Source: an uncultured Bacteroidales bacterium | GTDB lineage: Bacteria > Bacteroidota > Bacteroidia > Bacteroidales > Paludibacteraceae | Length of the DNA: 41,683 nt | Direction of reading: 5' to 3' | Assembly: GCA_937885465.1 (NCBI GenBank) | Contig: CAKZZM010000029.1 | Span: forward strand, 1-41,683 | In this document: positions 8,803 to 17,921 of the stretch, piece by piece | Numbering within the stretch: position 1 is the first letter of the stretch | How the letters are laid out: every line of letters begins with the position of its first letter | Program-made: the position numbers and the translations under genes | The notes under the pieces: model-generated | Told to the model about the DNA's origin: nothing | Seen by the model: the letters and a program-made list of their open reading frames with translations, nothing else | Databases searched by the model: none

Positions 8803-9666
8803 ATTCTAAACTTTATCTTATCTTGCGTTGCTACAATAGGTTTTTTTGACGGTGTCCACTCCGGGCACCGCTTTGTTTTGAGTCGTCTCAAAGACGAAGC
8901 GCAGCAGCGGAATATGCGTTCTGCCGTCATAACTTTTGATGTGCACCCTCAGAGTGTGTTATCGGGCAAATCGCCCGCACTGCTCACCACTTTTGAGGAG
9001 AGGTTAAGTATGCTTAGGAAAGAAGGTGTTGATGACATATATGTGTCACACTTCGCCGATATTAGTCGGATGACTGCTGCTGAGTTCATGTTAATGATGC
9101 GCAGAGAATATGGTGTTAGGGTGTTGCTGATGGGCTACGACCATAGATTCGGCTCAGATAGACTCGCAGACTTCGAAGATTATCAGTCGCTTGGCAAAGA
9201 AGTGGGAATAGAGGTTAAGAAGATGCAGAGCAGCCTGATGCCGGTGTCTTCCTCCTCCATTCGCCGCGCATTGCTGCAATCGGATATTCTGTCTGCCAAT
9301 AAGATGTTAGGCTATGCATATACTCTGAAAGGAAATGTGGTTCACGGCAGAGGAATAGGCAGAAGCTTAGGTTTCCCGACGGCTAATGTGCAAGTTGCGA
9401 AAGAGAAGTTAATCCCTTTAGCGGGGGTATATGGAGTGAAATGTTGCGGGAAAGGTGCGATATGCAACATAGGTACTAATCCGACAATAGGCGGCACCGA
9501 AACGAGCATTGAGATACATATACCGCAATTCAGCGGTAACCTCTACGGGCAAGAGGTGAGTGTGTCGTTTGAGAGATTTATCCGTCCCGAGCAACGATTT
9601 GATAACTTAGAAACCCTGCAAACGCAGATAAAAGAAGATATCAGAACCTGCGGATTTGCAGTTTAA
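8803..9666 (+). CDS. ribF: Bifunctional riboflavin kinase / FAD synthetase, non-standard start
   Basis: Makes FMN from riboflavin and then FAD in the cytoplasm. The FAD-synthetase domain is N-terminal: ATIGFFDGVHSGHRF (nucleotide-binding GxFDGxHxGH) is encoded at about 8830-8874, then ITFDVHPQ, and VPVSSSSIRRAL (variant of the SS-x-R motif). The riboflavin-kinase domain follows (GNVVHGRGIGRSLGFPTAN, ICNIGTNPTI). The GFFDGVH motif lies upstream of the first standard start (TTG at 8878), so that start must be wrong. The frame is open back to a TAA at 8800 and contains no ATG, GTG or TTG before the motif; ATT at 8803 is the earliest candidate and ATC at 8815 an alternative. From ATT the protein is 287 residues, slightly shorter than usual. 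The 3' end overlaps the convergent lipoprotein gene by 26 bp. Confidence 0.88.
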   Translation: MLNFILSCVATIGFFDGVHSGHRFVLSRLKDEAQQRNMRSAVITFDVHPQSVLSGKSPALLTTFEERLSMLRKEGVDDIYVSHFADISRMTAAEFMLMMRREYGVRVLLMGYDHRFGSDRLADFEDYQSLGKEVGIEVKKMQSSLMPVSSSSIRRALLQSDILSANKMLGYAYTLKGNVVHGRGIGRSLGFPTANVQVAKEKLIPLAGVYGVKCCGKGAICNIGTNPTIGGTETSIEIHIPQFSGNLYGQEVSVSFERFIRPEQRFDNLETLQTQIKEDIRTCGFAV

Positions 9667-10222
9667 GGTCGTAGCCGTAAGGCGTGACGGAAGAAGCGTC
9701 AGTTTGAAAGCCGAGTTTTGACGGGCAGATGACGGTCCCTTCGCTTCCCGTATATTTCATTTTTGCAATAGCATAGTGCCATGCGGTGCAGGCATTAGTT
9801 GACGATACATTAAACTGAAATTCAATCGGTGTAGGCAGTTCGTTGGTGTTCCAATAAGAGATAGTGTCAGGGTCGAGGGTGAGCGTATATTTGCGATAGC
9901 GAATATTGACATCGTCTTTTGTATCAACTTCTTCTGTCAGTGTATCTCCCATTACGGAAAGGTGAAAATAGCAGTAGTCGCCCACCTGCAAATAGTCCTT
10001 CTCTCCCCATTTATCGTAATCGGGTTCCTCGTAAATTATATTGATATTATTGCGTTTTATAAAGTCGTCAATAGTTTTTTTCTCGTTTTTGAGTTGATTG
10101 GAATACGAGGTGTTGCTGCATGATGTGCCGAACACAAGAGTGCACGAAAGAATCAACCCGAAGATGCTGATTTTTGGGCTGATGTGCAATGCGTTGAATG
10201 AATTATTGAATATTCTTGACAT
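9641..10222 (-). CDS. DUF4827-like lipoprotein
   Basis: A protein of 193 residues with a long n-region, a hydrophobic segment (ISIFGLILSCTLVFGTSC) and a lipobox ending in Cys (FGTSC), so it is an envelope lipoprotein. The mature part has KKTIDDFIKRNNINIIYEEP, then VGDYCYFHLSVMG and ACTAWHYAIAKMKYTGSEGTV. This pattern matches my memory of the Bacteroidales family DUF4827, which looks like a divergent FKBP fold. Its start lies 20 bp inside the end of the FKBP-type gene, so the two are translationally coupled. Its 3' end overlaps ribF tail-to-tail. The function is not established. Confidence 0.82.
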   Translation of the reverse strand: MSRIFNNSFNALHISPKISIFGLILSCTLVFGTSCSNTSYSNQLKNEKKTIDDFIKRNNINIIYEEPDYDKWGEKDYLQVGDYCYFHLSVMGDTLTEEVDTKDDVNIRYRKYTLTLDPDTISYWNTNELPTPIEFQFNVSSTNACTAWHYAIAKMKYTGSEGTVICPSKLGFQTDASSVTPYGYDLKLQIRRF

Positions 10223-10838
10223 ATACTTTAATTATGCAATTTGTTAGTGGTTCAACTTTCCCTTGTCCGTCTTTGCCGTAGGCGAGATAATAAGGCACGA
10301 CGGCTGTCATTTCTTCGCCTTGCTTGAGCAACGGAAGCATAAATTGGAAGCAAGGTAATAATATGTGTTGCTCTTCATTAGTGGAGTTGTGTTTAACGCC
10401 ATTGGCACTATAGATAAACTCTGTTTGTGTATCTTCTATCAGGGTGCCGTCAAAAAGGCCGACGGTATAAAATATCTCTACTCTTTTGTCTTCTGTTATT
10501 TCTTCTGCTTGATTGTCTGCCTTGTTGGTGATGAAGTACCAAAAACCGGTCGGACTGAGTTGATAAGTGTTACTATCTTGATTGACATATTCAGCGCACT
10601 GAAAGTTTGCTTTTTCCACCTGTTTCATATTCATTAGTGCGAGAGCCACGGAGGAGTCGTCTTTCTGCACTTTGTTTGCAGGCGTTTGCGGAGAAGGTTT
10701 GCTGCAAGAGAGGAAGACGGCAGATATGGCAATAAGTGCGAAAATAGCAATCACTGCAAAGTGCGACTTAATATATTCGGCTACGGGCGAAACCGCTACC
10801 GCTCTTGTGTTCCTTTGTTGTTTTATGATGTTTATCAT
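10203..10838 (-). CDS. FKBP-type peptidyl-prolyl isomerase lipoprotein
   Basis: A protein of 211 residues with a hydrophobic segment IKSHFAVIAIFALIAISAV leading to lipobox FLSC, so a lipoprotein. Residues about 90-211 form an FKBP-like domain: SPTGFWYFI, then KRVEIFYTVGLFDGTLIEDT, then LPCFQFMLPLLKQGEEMTAVVP and YYLAYGKDGQGKVEPLTNCII. It resembles GldI-type FKBP lipoproteins. The ATG overlaps the stop of the hybrid sensor gene (ATGA, 10835-10838) and its own 3' end overlaps the next lipoprotein gene. These overlaps imply a sensor-FKBP-DUF4827 operon read on the minus strand. Confidence 0.85.
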   Translation of the reverse strand: MINIIKQQRNTRAVAVSPVAEYIKSHFAVIAIFALIAISAVFLSCSKPSPQTPANKVQKDDSSVALALMNMKQVEKANFQCAEYVNQDSNTYQLSPTGFWYFITNKADNQAEEITEDKRVEIFYTVGLFDGTLIEDTQTEFIYSANGVKHNSTNEEQHILLPCFQFMLPLLKQGEEMTAVVPYYLAYGKDGQGKVEPLTNCIIKVYVKNIQ

Positions 10839-13800
10839 AATTTCTTGTGCAGATGATTTTTCCTATATTCGGTAGGCGTCATCCCATATTCCGTCTTGAA
10901 GCACTTAGCAAAATAGCGGGAGTCGTTCATGCCGATCATATATGTTATTTCGGTTATGTTATATCTCTCATTCAATAGTAGTTTTGCGGCGTGGCGGAGT
11001 CTCAGGTCGCGGATATATTCTACAGGTGACAGCCCTGTCAGACTTTTCAGTTTGTTGAAGAATACTGTTCTTCCGAGTGTCATCTCACGAACGACATCGT
11101 CAACGGTGAGATTGTTGTTGTCGAGATTCTTGAGAATAAACTTATGCAGGTGGTGCAAGAACTGCTCGTCGGGAGTGAGCGTCCGATTTCCCGTCCCTTG
11201 CTCATCATCTGTAGTCATAATCATTGCCCTGTAAGTCTCTTGCAGCCTATCGCGTTGGCGGAGCATGTTATCTACTCGTGCTATAAGATATTGCGCAGAG
11301 AAAGGCTTTGTGATATAGTCGTCTGCTCCATATTTCATTGCTTCGAGTCGTGATTCAATTGCAGATTTGGCAGTGAGAAGAATGACGGGCAGGTGCGAGG
11401 TCGATTCGTTTGTCTTAAGATAATTAGTCAGTTCGAGACCGTCCATCTCAGGCATCATAAGGTCTGTAATAACTAAATCGAAATGTCTGCGCGAGGCAAT
11501 ATCTATTGCTTCTTTTCCGTTTTCTGCCGTTATAACATTATATTCGCGTGACAAGATTGAGAGCAAGTAGCGGCACATGTCTTTATTGTCATCGACAACA
11601 AGTACTATTCGCTTTTCGGGATCAAATGTGAAGATATTGTTTTCATCAGGTATAAATCCATATTCTATGTCGGAAGATAATTCCGGCATTGTTGTTATTA
11701 TATCTGCTTCCATGCCGTAGTGCTCTTTGCCGTGCAGCAGCATAACGGTGAAAGTGGTGCCTTTGCCTACTTCTGATTCTACTTCTATAAAGCCGTGGTG
11801 CATATTGACGAGTTCTTTCACGAGGTTAAGCCCGATGCCGGAACCTGTTTTCTCAGCGGAGTTATTGATTTCATTATGAGAAGAGAACCTCTCGAAAAGT
11901 ATGCTCCGTTGCTCTTTCGGAATACCGATACCCGTGTCGGATACTTGAATGATGGCGAAGTTGTTCTTTTGTGCTAAGCGTAGAGTTACTTTGCCGGCAG
12001 CGGGTGTAAACTTAAAGGCATTAGAGAGTAAGTTGTAGATAATAATATCCACCTTATCCCTGTCAACCCAAACGATAGTGTTGGGGGCATCGTCTTCGAA
12101 GTAGAATCGGATATGTTTATCGTCTGCCTCTTTTGTGAAATTAAGGAATACTTTGTGCGCAAGTTCGGTAAGGTCAGTCTCTCTTACTGAAAGGCGCATT
12201 TTGTTATTTTGGATCTTGCGGAAGTCGAGTATCTGATTTATCAGTCGGAGCATTCTTGAGGCGTTAGATTCCACAATCTCTAATTGCTGCCGAACGGAGT
12301 CACTTATATTTTCGGTTTGAAGAATATTATCTACCGGTCCGCTGATTAGCGTGAGGGGGGTGCGCAGTTCGTGAGATATATTGGTGAAGAAGCGCAGTTT
12401 GATGTCGCTTACTTTCTGCTCTACCTCTATCTCTTGACGCAGTTTATTGTTGGTTGTTACATTCCGATAGACCAGAAAGATTACGGCAGCGATAATAATT
12501 AAATAGAGGAAGATTGCCCAATTAGAAGTCCAGAAAGGTGCTTTGATGACGATAGTTATAGCCCGTGCGTTATCACACCAGATACCATTGGCGTTGGTTG
12601 ATTGTACGCTAAAGGTATATGTACCGGGGCGTAGGTTATTGTATGTCGCTTTTCTCTGATGCCCGACATAGTTCCACTGAGCATCAATGCCGTCAAGTTT
12701 ATATGCGTATAGTATATTTTCTGCTCCGGCGAAATTGACGGCTGCGTAGTCAATAGAAAAGTAATTATGCGAATTGGGATATTCGATCCTATCTGAATAG
12801 AGATAGTCGGTCAAAATAATTTTAGGTCTATCGTCTGAATAAGTGATTTCGGTCGGAGAGAAGGTGCAGTAGCCTTTGTTATATCCGAATATGATATGTC
12901 CGTTGTGTGTTAATATCGGTTTGGCTTCTCCGAAGTTCGCTTGTTGATCTCCATTGAGCGGGTTAAAATGCAGAAATATGTTTTTCTCTCTATCGTAGTG
13001 CGATATTCCGCCCTCATAGGTAAACCATAGGTTATCGTTATTATCAATAGCGATAGCCGTCACAATATCTGAAATAAGGTCGTTGCTGTGATTATGAATC
13101 TTTATGTTCTTTTCATCAAATAAATTGCTCTCATTAACATTCAGAATTTCTATTAGTCCTTCGCCGAAGGTACCGAGCCATGCTTTGCCGTCTTGTGTTA
13201 AGACGATGCACCTGATATCTGCGTAAGGGTGGACCTGCGTAGTAAGAGTTAGTGTGTTGATGATAAGTAGTCCGTTAGTAGTGGCAACCCAAACCGTTGT
13301 ATCATTGATGAGAGTAAGTTGCCGAGCCTTTGATGCAAAATTGTCGGGATAATTTGTCCAATCGTTATCCGTATGGATAAACTTATCTCCTTTCATGATA
13401 TTTACGCCTCCGCCATAGGTGGCGATATAGATAGTGCTGTCGCCAACGGCGAGTATATCGTATATATTATTGTTGTTGAGGGAGTAAGGGGCATTGGCCT
13501 GCATCTGATATTTATGTGTTGTGCCGCCTGTTTTAATTATCAGTCCGTCACCTTTCGTGCCGAATAATAGAGAGTTATTTGTCTGTAAAAACGAGTAGAT
13601 GCGTGTTCCTGTTGTTTCTATGCGTTTAAGCGAGAGATTGGAATCACAGACCACTATTTGTCCGTTTTTAAGAGCGAGGTAGATATCGTTTTGATTAGTC
13701 TGGCATATTGCTCTGACCTCTGACTTGGATAAGTCATTATCTGCGTATTCCGACAATGTAAATTTGTCGTAGTTAATTTCCATACGGTCAAGTCCGAGGT

Positions 13801-15031
13801 CGTATGTGCCTAACCATAGGCTACCCGCTTTGTCGAAGAAGGCGCAGTGCAACATATTGGTGGTGAGTGTCGGCAGTGATATTAATCGGTCTTCTTCCTC
13901 TGAGTAGTAGGAGAATCCACCGCCTTGAGGGTTAAGCCACACTTTGCCCTCATTGTCTTCAAGAGCGAAGAAATTGCCTTGTAGCAGGTTTTCATATCTG
14001 ATGTCCTGTCGGGCTAAATAATGCTTCAGGCGGTTGGTGTTGCAGTCATATCTCCATACCCCGTTCTGCTCATTGATAGTCCACAAATTTCCGTTATGGT
14101 CAAGGTACAGATTGGTGAAACGATTGGAAGTGATGCTGGCATTATTGTGGCTGTCGTACTTTTGAGTTGTTCCTCTATCGGCATCATATATAACGAGTCC
14201 TTCACATTCCGTTGCAATGGCGATTAAATGGTCTTTAAATGCGATAATATCGTTGATTGAAGATTTCAGATTTAAGTCTGACTTTTCCAACTTACGTGCT
14301 TTATTACCTTGCCTGAACAGTCCGCCTGTTGCGGTGGCAAGCCACAATTTATTACCGCTTGCGGTGGCTGCTGTGAAGTTGTTCTCCTGATGCTGTTGCG
14401 AAGGGGTTACCGACTGTTGCTTATTGTCAAAAAAGAATTCAATGCCTGAGTTTGTGCCGATGCAGACACCTGTTTCAGTGCTTGTAATAAATTCTGCCAC
14501 TCCATGCAGAGCAAACTCCTTTAATTGCGCCGGTTTATGTTCTGTCTGCTCTATGTGTAATGTCTGATTATCACCTGCTACCCATACGCTGCCTTTCTTA
14601 TCCTCGCACAGAAGCCATTTGCCGTTTGCCCGCAGACTGAATTGAGTGTCTGTTATGCCTGTTTGCAGAAAAGTTTCTGTGCTTTTGTCAAAGCGGTAGA
14701 GTGCGCCGTCGTTGGCTTGCAGATAAATATACCCGAGGCTGTCTTCGTATAACTTGTCGATGCGATTAGAGCCGGCATTCTCTCCCGGCGCAGCGGGTTT
14801 ATAGGTGCGGAACTCATAACCGTCAAAGCGGCATAGTCCGTTCCATGTGCCTATCCATATCAAGTCATCCCTGTCCTGAATAATACACATAATGGTACTT
14901 TGCGGCAACCCGTCTGCAACCGAATAATGGCGAAGGGTATAGTGTACATCGTTTCCCAGTATCGGACTCGGCAGACTAAGCGCAAGCAGGCAAAGTGCAG
15001 CAAGGAGAGTATTTATCTTATTCTTTATCAC
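10835..15031 (-). CDS. Hybrid two-component system sensor/regulator (HTCS)
   Basis: A one-protein signalling system of 1398 residues. A signal peptide (INTLLAALCLLALSLPS) leads into a periplasmic double beta-propeller of Reg_prop repeats (for example QDRDDLIWIGTWNGLCRFD), a Y_Y_Y domain (near residues 765-828) and one membrane span (about 832-860, WAIFLYLIIIAAVIFLVY). Inside the cell are the histidine kinase with phospho-acceptor His887 in NISHELRTPLTLI, ATP-binding boxes (NLLSNAFKFTP, VSDTGIGIP, GSGIGLNLVKEL), a receiver domain with Asp1190 in VITDLMMPEMDG, and an AraC-type DNA-binding domain ending in GMTPTEYRKNH. Such proteins usually control glycan-utilisation loci, but no susCD pair or glycoside hydrolase is next to it here. 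Its stop overlaps the FKBP lipoprotein start. All key catalytic residues are present. Confidence 0.97.
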   Translation of the reverse strand: MIKNKINTLLAALCLLALSLPSPILGNDVHYTLRHYSVADGLPQSTIMCIIQDRDDLIWIGTWNGLCRFDGYEFRTYKPAAPGENAGSNRIDKLYEDSLGYIYLQANDGALYRFDKSTETFLQTGITDTQFSLRANGKWLLCEDKKGSVWVAGDNQTLHIEQTEHKPAQLKEFALHGVAEFITSTETGVCIGTNSGIEFFFDNKQQSVTPSQQHQENNFTAATASGNKLWLATATGGLFRQGNKARKLEKSDLNLKSSINDIIAFKDHLIAIATECEGLVIYDADRGTTQKYDSHNNASITSNRFTNLYLDHNGNLWTINEQNGVWRYDCNTNRLKHYLARQDIRYENLLQGNFFALEDNEGKVWLNPQGGGFSYYSEEEDRLISLPTLTTNMLHCAFFDKAGSLWLGTYDLGLDRMEINYDKFTLSEYADNDLSKSEVRAICQTNQNDIYLALKNGQIVVCDSNLSLKRIETTGTRIYSFLQTNNSLLFGTKGDGLIIKTGGTTHKYQMQANAPYSLNNNNIYDILAVGDSTIYIATYGGGVNIMKGDKFIHTDNDWTNYPDNFASKARQLTLINDTTVWVATTNGLLIINTLTLTTQVHPYADIRCIVLTQDGKAWLGTFGEGLIEILNVNESNLFDEKNIKIHNHSNDLISDIVTAIAIDNNDNLWFTYEGGISHYDREKNIFLHFNPLNGDQQANFGEAKPILTHNGHIIFGYNKGYCTFSPTEITYSDDRPKIILTDYLYSDRIEYPNSHNYFSIDYAAVNFAGAENILYAYKLDGIDAQWNYVGHQRKATYNNLRPGTYTFSVQSTNANGIWCDNARAITIVIKAPFWTSNWAIFLYLIIIAAVIFLVYRNVTTNNKLRQEIEVEQKVSDIKLRFFTNISHELRTPLTLISGPVDNILQTENISDSVRQQLEIVESNASRMLRLINQILDFRKIQNNKMRLSVRETDLTELAHKVFLNFTKEADDKHIRFYFEDDAPNTIVWVDRDKVDIIIYNLLSNAFKFTPAAGKVTLRLAQKNNFAIIQVSDTGIGIPKEQRSILFERFSSHNEINNSAEKTGSGIGLNLVKELVNMHHGFIEVESEVGKGTTFTVMLLHGKEHYGMEADIITTMPELSSDIEYGFIPDENNIFTFDPEKRIVLVVDDNKDMCRYLLSILSREYNVITAENGKEAIDIASRRHFDLVITDLMMPEMDGLELTNYLKTNESTSHLPVILLTAKSAIESRLEAMKYGADDYITKPFSAQYLIARVDNMLRQRDRLQETYRAMIMTTDDEQGTGNRTLTPDEQFLHHLHKFILKNLDNNNLTVDDVVREMTLGRTVFFNKLKSLTGLSPVEYIRDLRLRHAAKLLLNERYNITEITYMIGMNDSRYFAKCFKTEYGMTPTEYRKNHLHKKL

Positions 15032-15051
15032 AATGTTTTATTTTTCGCGGT

Positions 15052-15070
15052 GCGGTAACCAAGTTGCCGC
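15052..15070. other. Inverted repeat between M16 protease and HTCS genes
   Basis: GCGGTAAC and GTTGCCGC are separated by CAA and can pair over 8 bp with one wobble on the plus strand. It lies in the 79-bp gap between the M16 protease stop and the HTCS start. No U-tract follows, so its role is unclear. Confidence 0.35.
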
Positions 15071-15110
15071 AATATATTTATGATGATTTTGTTCTATGGT
15101 TAATTTTCAA

Positions 15111-17921
15111 TCATTTAGGCATCATTACCACTTCGAAGTTGTTACCGGCATCCATCAGTTGTTGGAGCGTCTGTTTAACTGTTTGTGCACTGATATCGTT
15201 AACTGCTTTCTTGTACAGCATCGGGTAGTTGATACCGTAGCGGTAGTACATAGGCAGGTAATTATCGTCCCACGATTCATTTTTCTCGATATTTTCGTCA
15301 AAATCTTTGAGCATTGATTCTTTCTCTTTCAGCAGATCGGACGCGAGTGGTCCGTCTTTCAAAATGGTGTCAATCTCCTCATAGATTATTTCCATCAGCC
15401 GTTGTTGTTTGGCGGGGTCGGTGTCGAACTGCATTATTAGCACAGCGTAGTCCACCGGTATTCTTGCAACCGTGCCGTAGCACCCGACTCCGTAACTGCC
15501 GCCTTCACGTTCGCGTATCGACTCCAAATAGCGGGTGCTGAGTATGCGCCCTATCATCTCCATGTTAAGGTAGTTCTGAAGAGTCCATGGTATATTGTAG
15601 GAGGTAAACTGAATGCGGTTAGAGGCATTACTTGTTTCCATCGGGTAGTCGAAGTAGTTTTTTGCAATGCCTTTCGGTGCGCGGATACCTCTGTCTATAT
15701 ATTTTTCCCTCGTCCGTTGTGTTTTTAGTGAACCTATGTAGTTGCAAATAGCCTTTTGAGTTTGTTTGTCATAAGGGTCGATATTACCGGTGAAGGTAAA
15801 GACGAAGTCGGCAGGATTGGCAAAGCGTTGACGGTAAATGGTGTATGCCTTTTCTTGCGACACTTGGTCAAGCATATCTGTGTTAAAATAAACAATTCTC
15901 TCAGAATAGTTATTGGTCATTGCCGTTACGGAATCGGAGAATATCGCTTTTGGATTGTTGTTGCGGTTGATGAGATTGTTTTTGTATCTATCCATAAGTG
16001 TTTGGTATGCTTCTTCGTCCTGCCGTGGTGAGGTGAAGTACAGCCAAATGAGTTGCAGCATTGTTTCAAAATCTTTGATTGTACTGCTTCCCGACATCGT
16101 TTCGGAGTAATAATTTATTGAGACATTCACGCCTACTTGTTTGCCCGTCAGTGCTTTTCTGAGGTCATTGAGCGAAAGGTCGCCTATGCCTGACATGCTT
16201 ATGATGTTATCGGCTATATAGGCAGACGGCAGGTCTTGCGTGTTGTTCACCATTGAAAGACCGCCTTCCGAAAAAGCAGTGAAGAGTATCTCGTCCTGCT
16301 GAAAATCGGTAGGCTTGAAGATAATTCTGATACCGTTTTTCAGTAGATATTCGGTAATCCCTAAATCCTCGTTGCTGCTTATTTTCTTTATTTTTCCTGC
16401 TTTGGGTTGCTTCTTAATCAGGGTGAGGTCTTTTTTCTCTGCTACGGGTGCCTCAATCTCTAATGACGGCATCCCGCTAATAGCGGCAAGTATATCACTT
16501 TTCGATGGCAGTTGAACCTCATCTTTCAGTGGGGCTTGGATATTGACGATGCAGTTCTTATCAAGAATATAAACGGCAGTCAGCGAGTTAAGCGTTGCGG
16601 CATCTAAGGCGGGAAGTAACTGCTGCAAAGTGTTATATTCCCACTCTATACCGGGTATGGCATCACCATCAAGGAAATTGCCTATATACTCTTGAACGAA
16701 ATTGATATTCCTATTGTTATTGCGTTCGTTATATGCGCTTTCGTATGCGGATAGTATTTCTGTCGTTGCTCTCTTTATTTCGTCCTCGCTGAAGCCGTAT
16801 CTGCGTATTTTCTCAAGTTCGGTGAGCAGCAAGTCAAAAGCTTCTTTCTCTTTCCCTTCTTTTGCTCCTACTGAAGCGTACCACGCATCTTTTGTGGGGA
16901 AGAGGTTATAATATCCGATATACCCGCCCGTAATCGGGGCATTAGGATTCATACTTATCTCGCTGAACCGCTCGCTTGTGATATGGCGGATAACGCTGTT
17001 CAGCAAATCTCTGATATAGGCGACATAAGTGCCCTTCAACTCATCGGGTATAGGGTTGTGTTTCCAGAGAACAGTGATGTTACTTGATCGTGCTTCTTTG
17101 TCCTGTACGATAGCAACGATAGGCTCTTCGTTGTCAGCGACCTCTGCCCAAGGTCTTTCGCCGTAGTTAGGTCGTGCCGGCACATTTGCCCATAGTGCTT
17201 TTATCTTATTCTCTATTGCATCCACATCAATATCGCCGACAACAATTATTGCTTGTAAGTCCGGTCCGTACCATTTATGGTAGTATGCCCGCAGTGCTTC
17301 AGGGGCAAAGTTGTTGATAACGGCGGTATCGCCGATAACGTCTCTGACGGCATATTTAGAGCCCGGGTACATCAGTTCGTTGGAGCGTTTCCACATACGC
17401 CTTGCGGCGGTGTTACCTGTACGCCACTCTTCTCTAATAACGCCGCGTTCTGCGTCAATCTCTTCGGGTAATAGTGATACGGCGCACGACCAATCGTGCA
17501 TAACGAGAAGTGCAGAGTCAATGATACCTTCGCGGATAGTAGGCACATCCGATAGGCGATATACTGTTCTGTCAAGTGAGGTATATGCGTTGATATTTCC
17601 ACCGAAGTTAACGCCGACAGACTCGAAGTAGTTGATAATACCCTTGCCTTCAAAATGCTCTGTGCCGTTGAAACACATGTGTTCGAGGAAGTGTGCCAGT
17701 CCGTTTTGGTCATCTTCCTCTAATGTAGCACCCACTGCCTGCACGATATGGAATTCGGCACGCTGCTTGGGTTGCTCGTTGTGGCGAATATAGTAAGTGA
17801 GTCCGTTGTCGAGATGTCCAATGCGGACAGCGGAATCAATCGGCAGCTTCTCCTGTGCTGAGAGCGGCAGACTCAACATCAGCACTATTATCGGTAGTAT
17901 TGGTCTTGGTTTGTTTTTCAT
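15111..17921 (-). CDS. Exported M16-family zinc peptidase
   Basis: A protein of 936 residues with a signal peptide (MKNKPRPILPIIVLMLSLPLSAQ). The first M16 domain carries the inverted zinc motif HxxEH as H77-F-L-E80-H81 in GLAHFLEHMCFNG, with the third ligand region in DAERGVIREEW near residue 150. It is followed by M16 C-terminal domains and a second, inactive half, as in pitrilysin-like and PqqL-like proteins, so it should work as a periplasmic oligopeptidase. The start codon lies 86 bp inside the 3' end of ftsH in another frame. The basic n-region plus hydrophobic core require this start; the next Met (residue 15) would leave a signal without its charged end. It is probably transcribed with ftsH and rsfS. 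Confidence 0.93.
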   Translation of the reverse strand: MKNKPRPILPIIVLMLSLPLSAQEKLPIDSAVRIGHLDNGLTYYIRHNEQPKQRAEFHIVQAVGATLEEDDQNGLAHFLEHMCFNGTEHFEGKGIINYFESVGVNFGGNINAYTSLDRTVYRLSDVPTIREGIIDSALLVMHDWSCAVSLLPEEIDAERGVIREEWRTGNTAARRMWKRSNELMYPGSKYAVRDVIGDTAVINNFAPEALRAYYHKWYGPDLQAIIVVGDIDVDAIENKIKALWANVPARPNYGERPWAEVADNEEPIVAIVQDKEARSSNITVLWKHNPIPDELKGTYVAYIRDLLNSVIRHITSERFSEISMNPNAPITGGYIGYYNLFPTKDAWYASVGAKEGKEKEAFDLLLTELEKIRRYGFSEDEIKRATTEILSAYESAYNERNNNRNINFVQEYIGNFLDGDAIPGIEWEYNTLQQLLPALDAATLNSLTAVYILDKNCIVNIQAPLKDEVQLPSKSDILAAISGMPSLEIEAPVAEKKDLTLIKKQPKAGKIKKISSNEDLGITEYLLKNGIRIIFKPTDFQQDEILFTAFSEGGLSMVNNTQDLPSAYIADNIISMSGIGDLSLNDLRKALTGKQVGVNVSINYYSETMSGSSTIKDFETMLQLIWLYFTSPRQDEEAYQTLMDRYKNNLINRNNNPKAIFSDSVTAMTNNYSERIVYFNTDMLDQVSQEKAYTIYRQRFANPADFVFTFTGNIDPYDKQTQKAICNYIGSLKTQRTREKYIDRGIRAPKGIAKNYFDYPMETSNASNRIQFTSYNIPWTLQNYLNMEMIGRILSTRYLESIREREGGSYGVGCYGTVARIPVDYAVLIMQFDTDPAKQQRLMEIIYEEIDTILKDGPLASDLLKEKESMLKDFDENIEKNESWDDNYLPMYYRYGINYPMLYKKAVNDISAQTVKQTLQQLMDAGNNFEVVMMPK

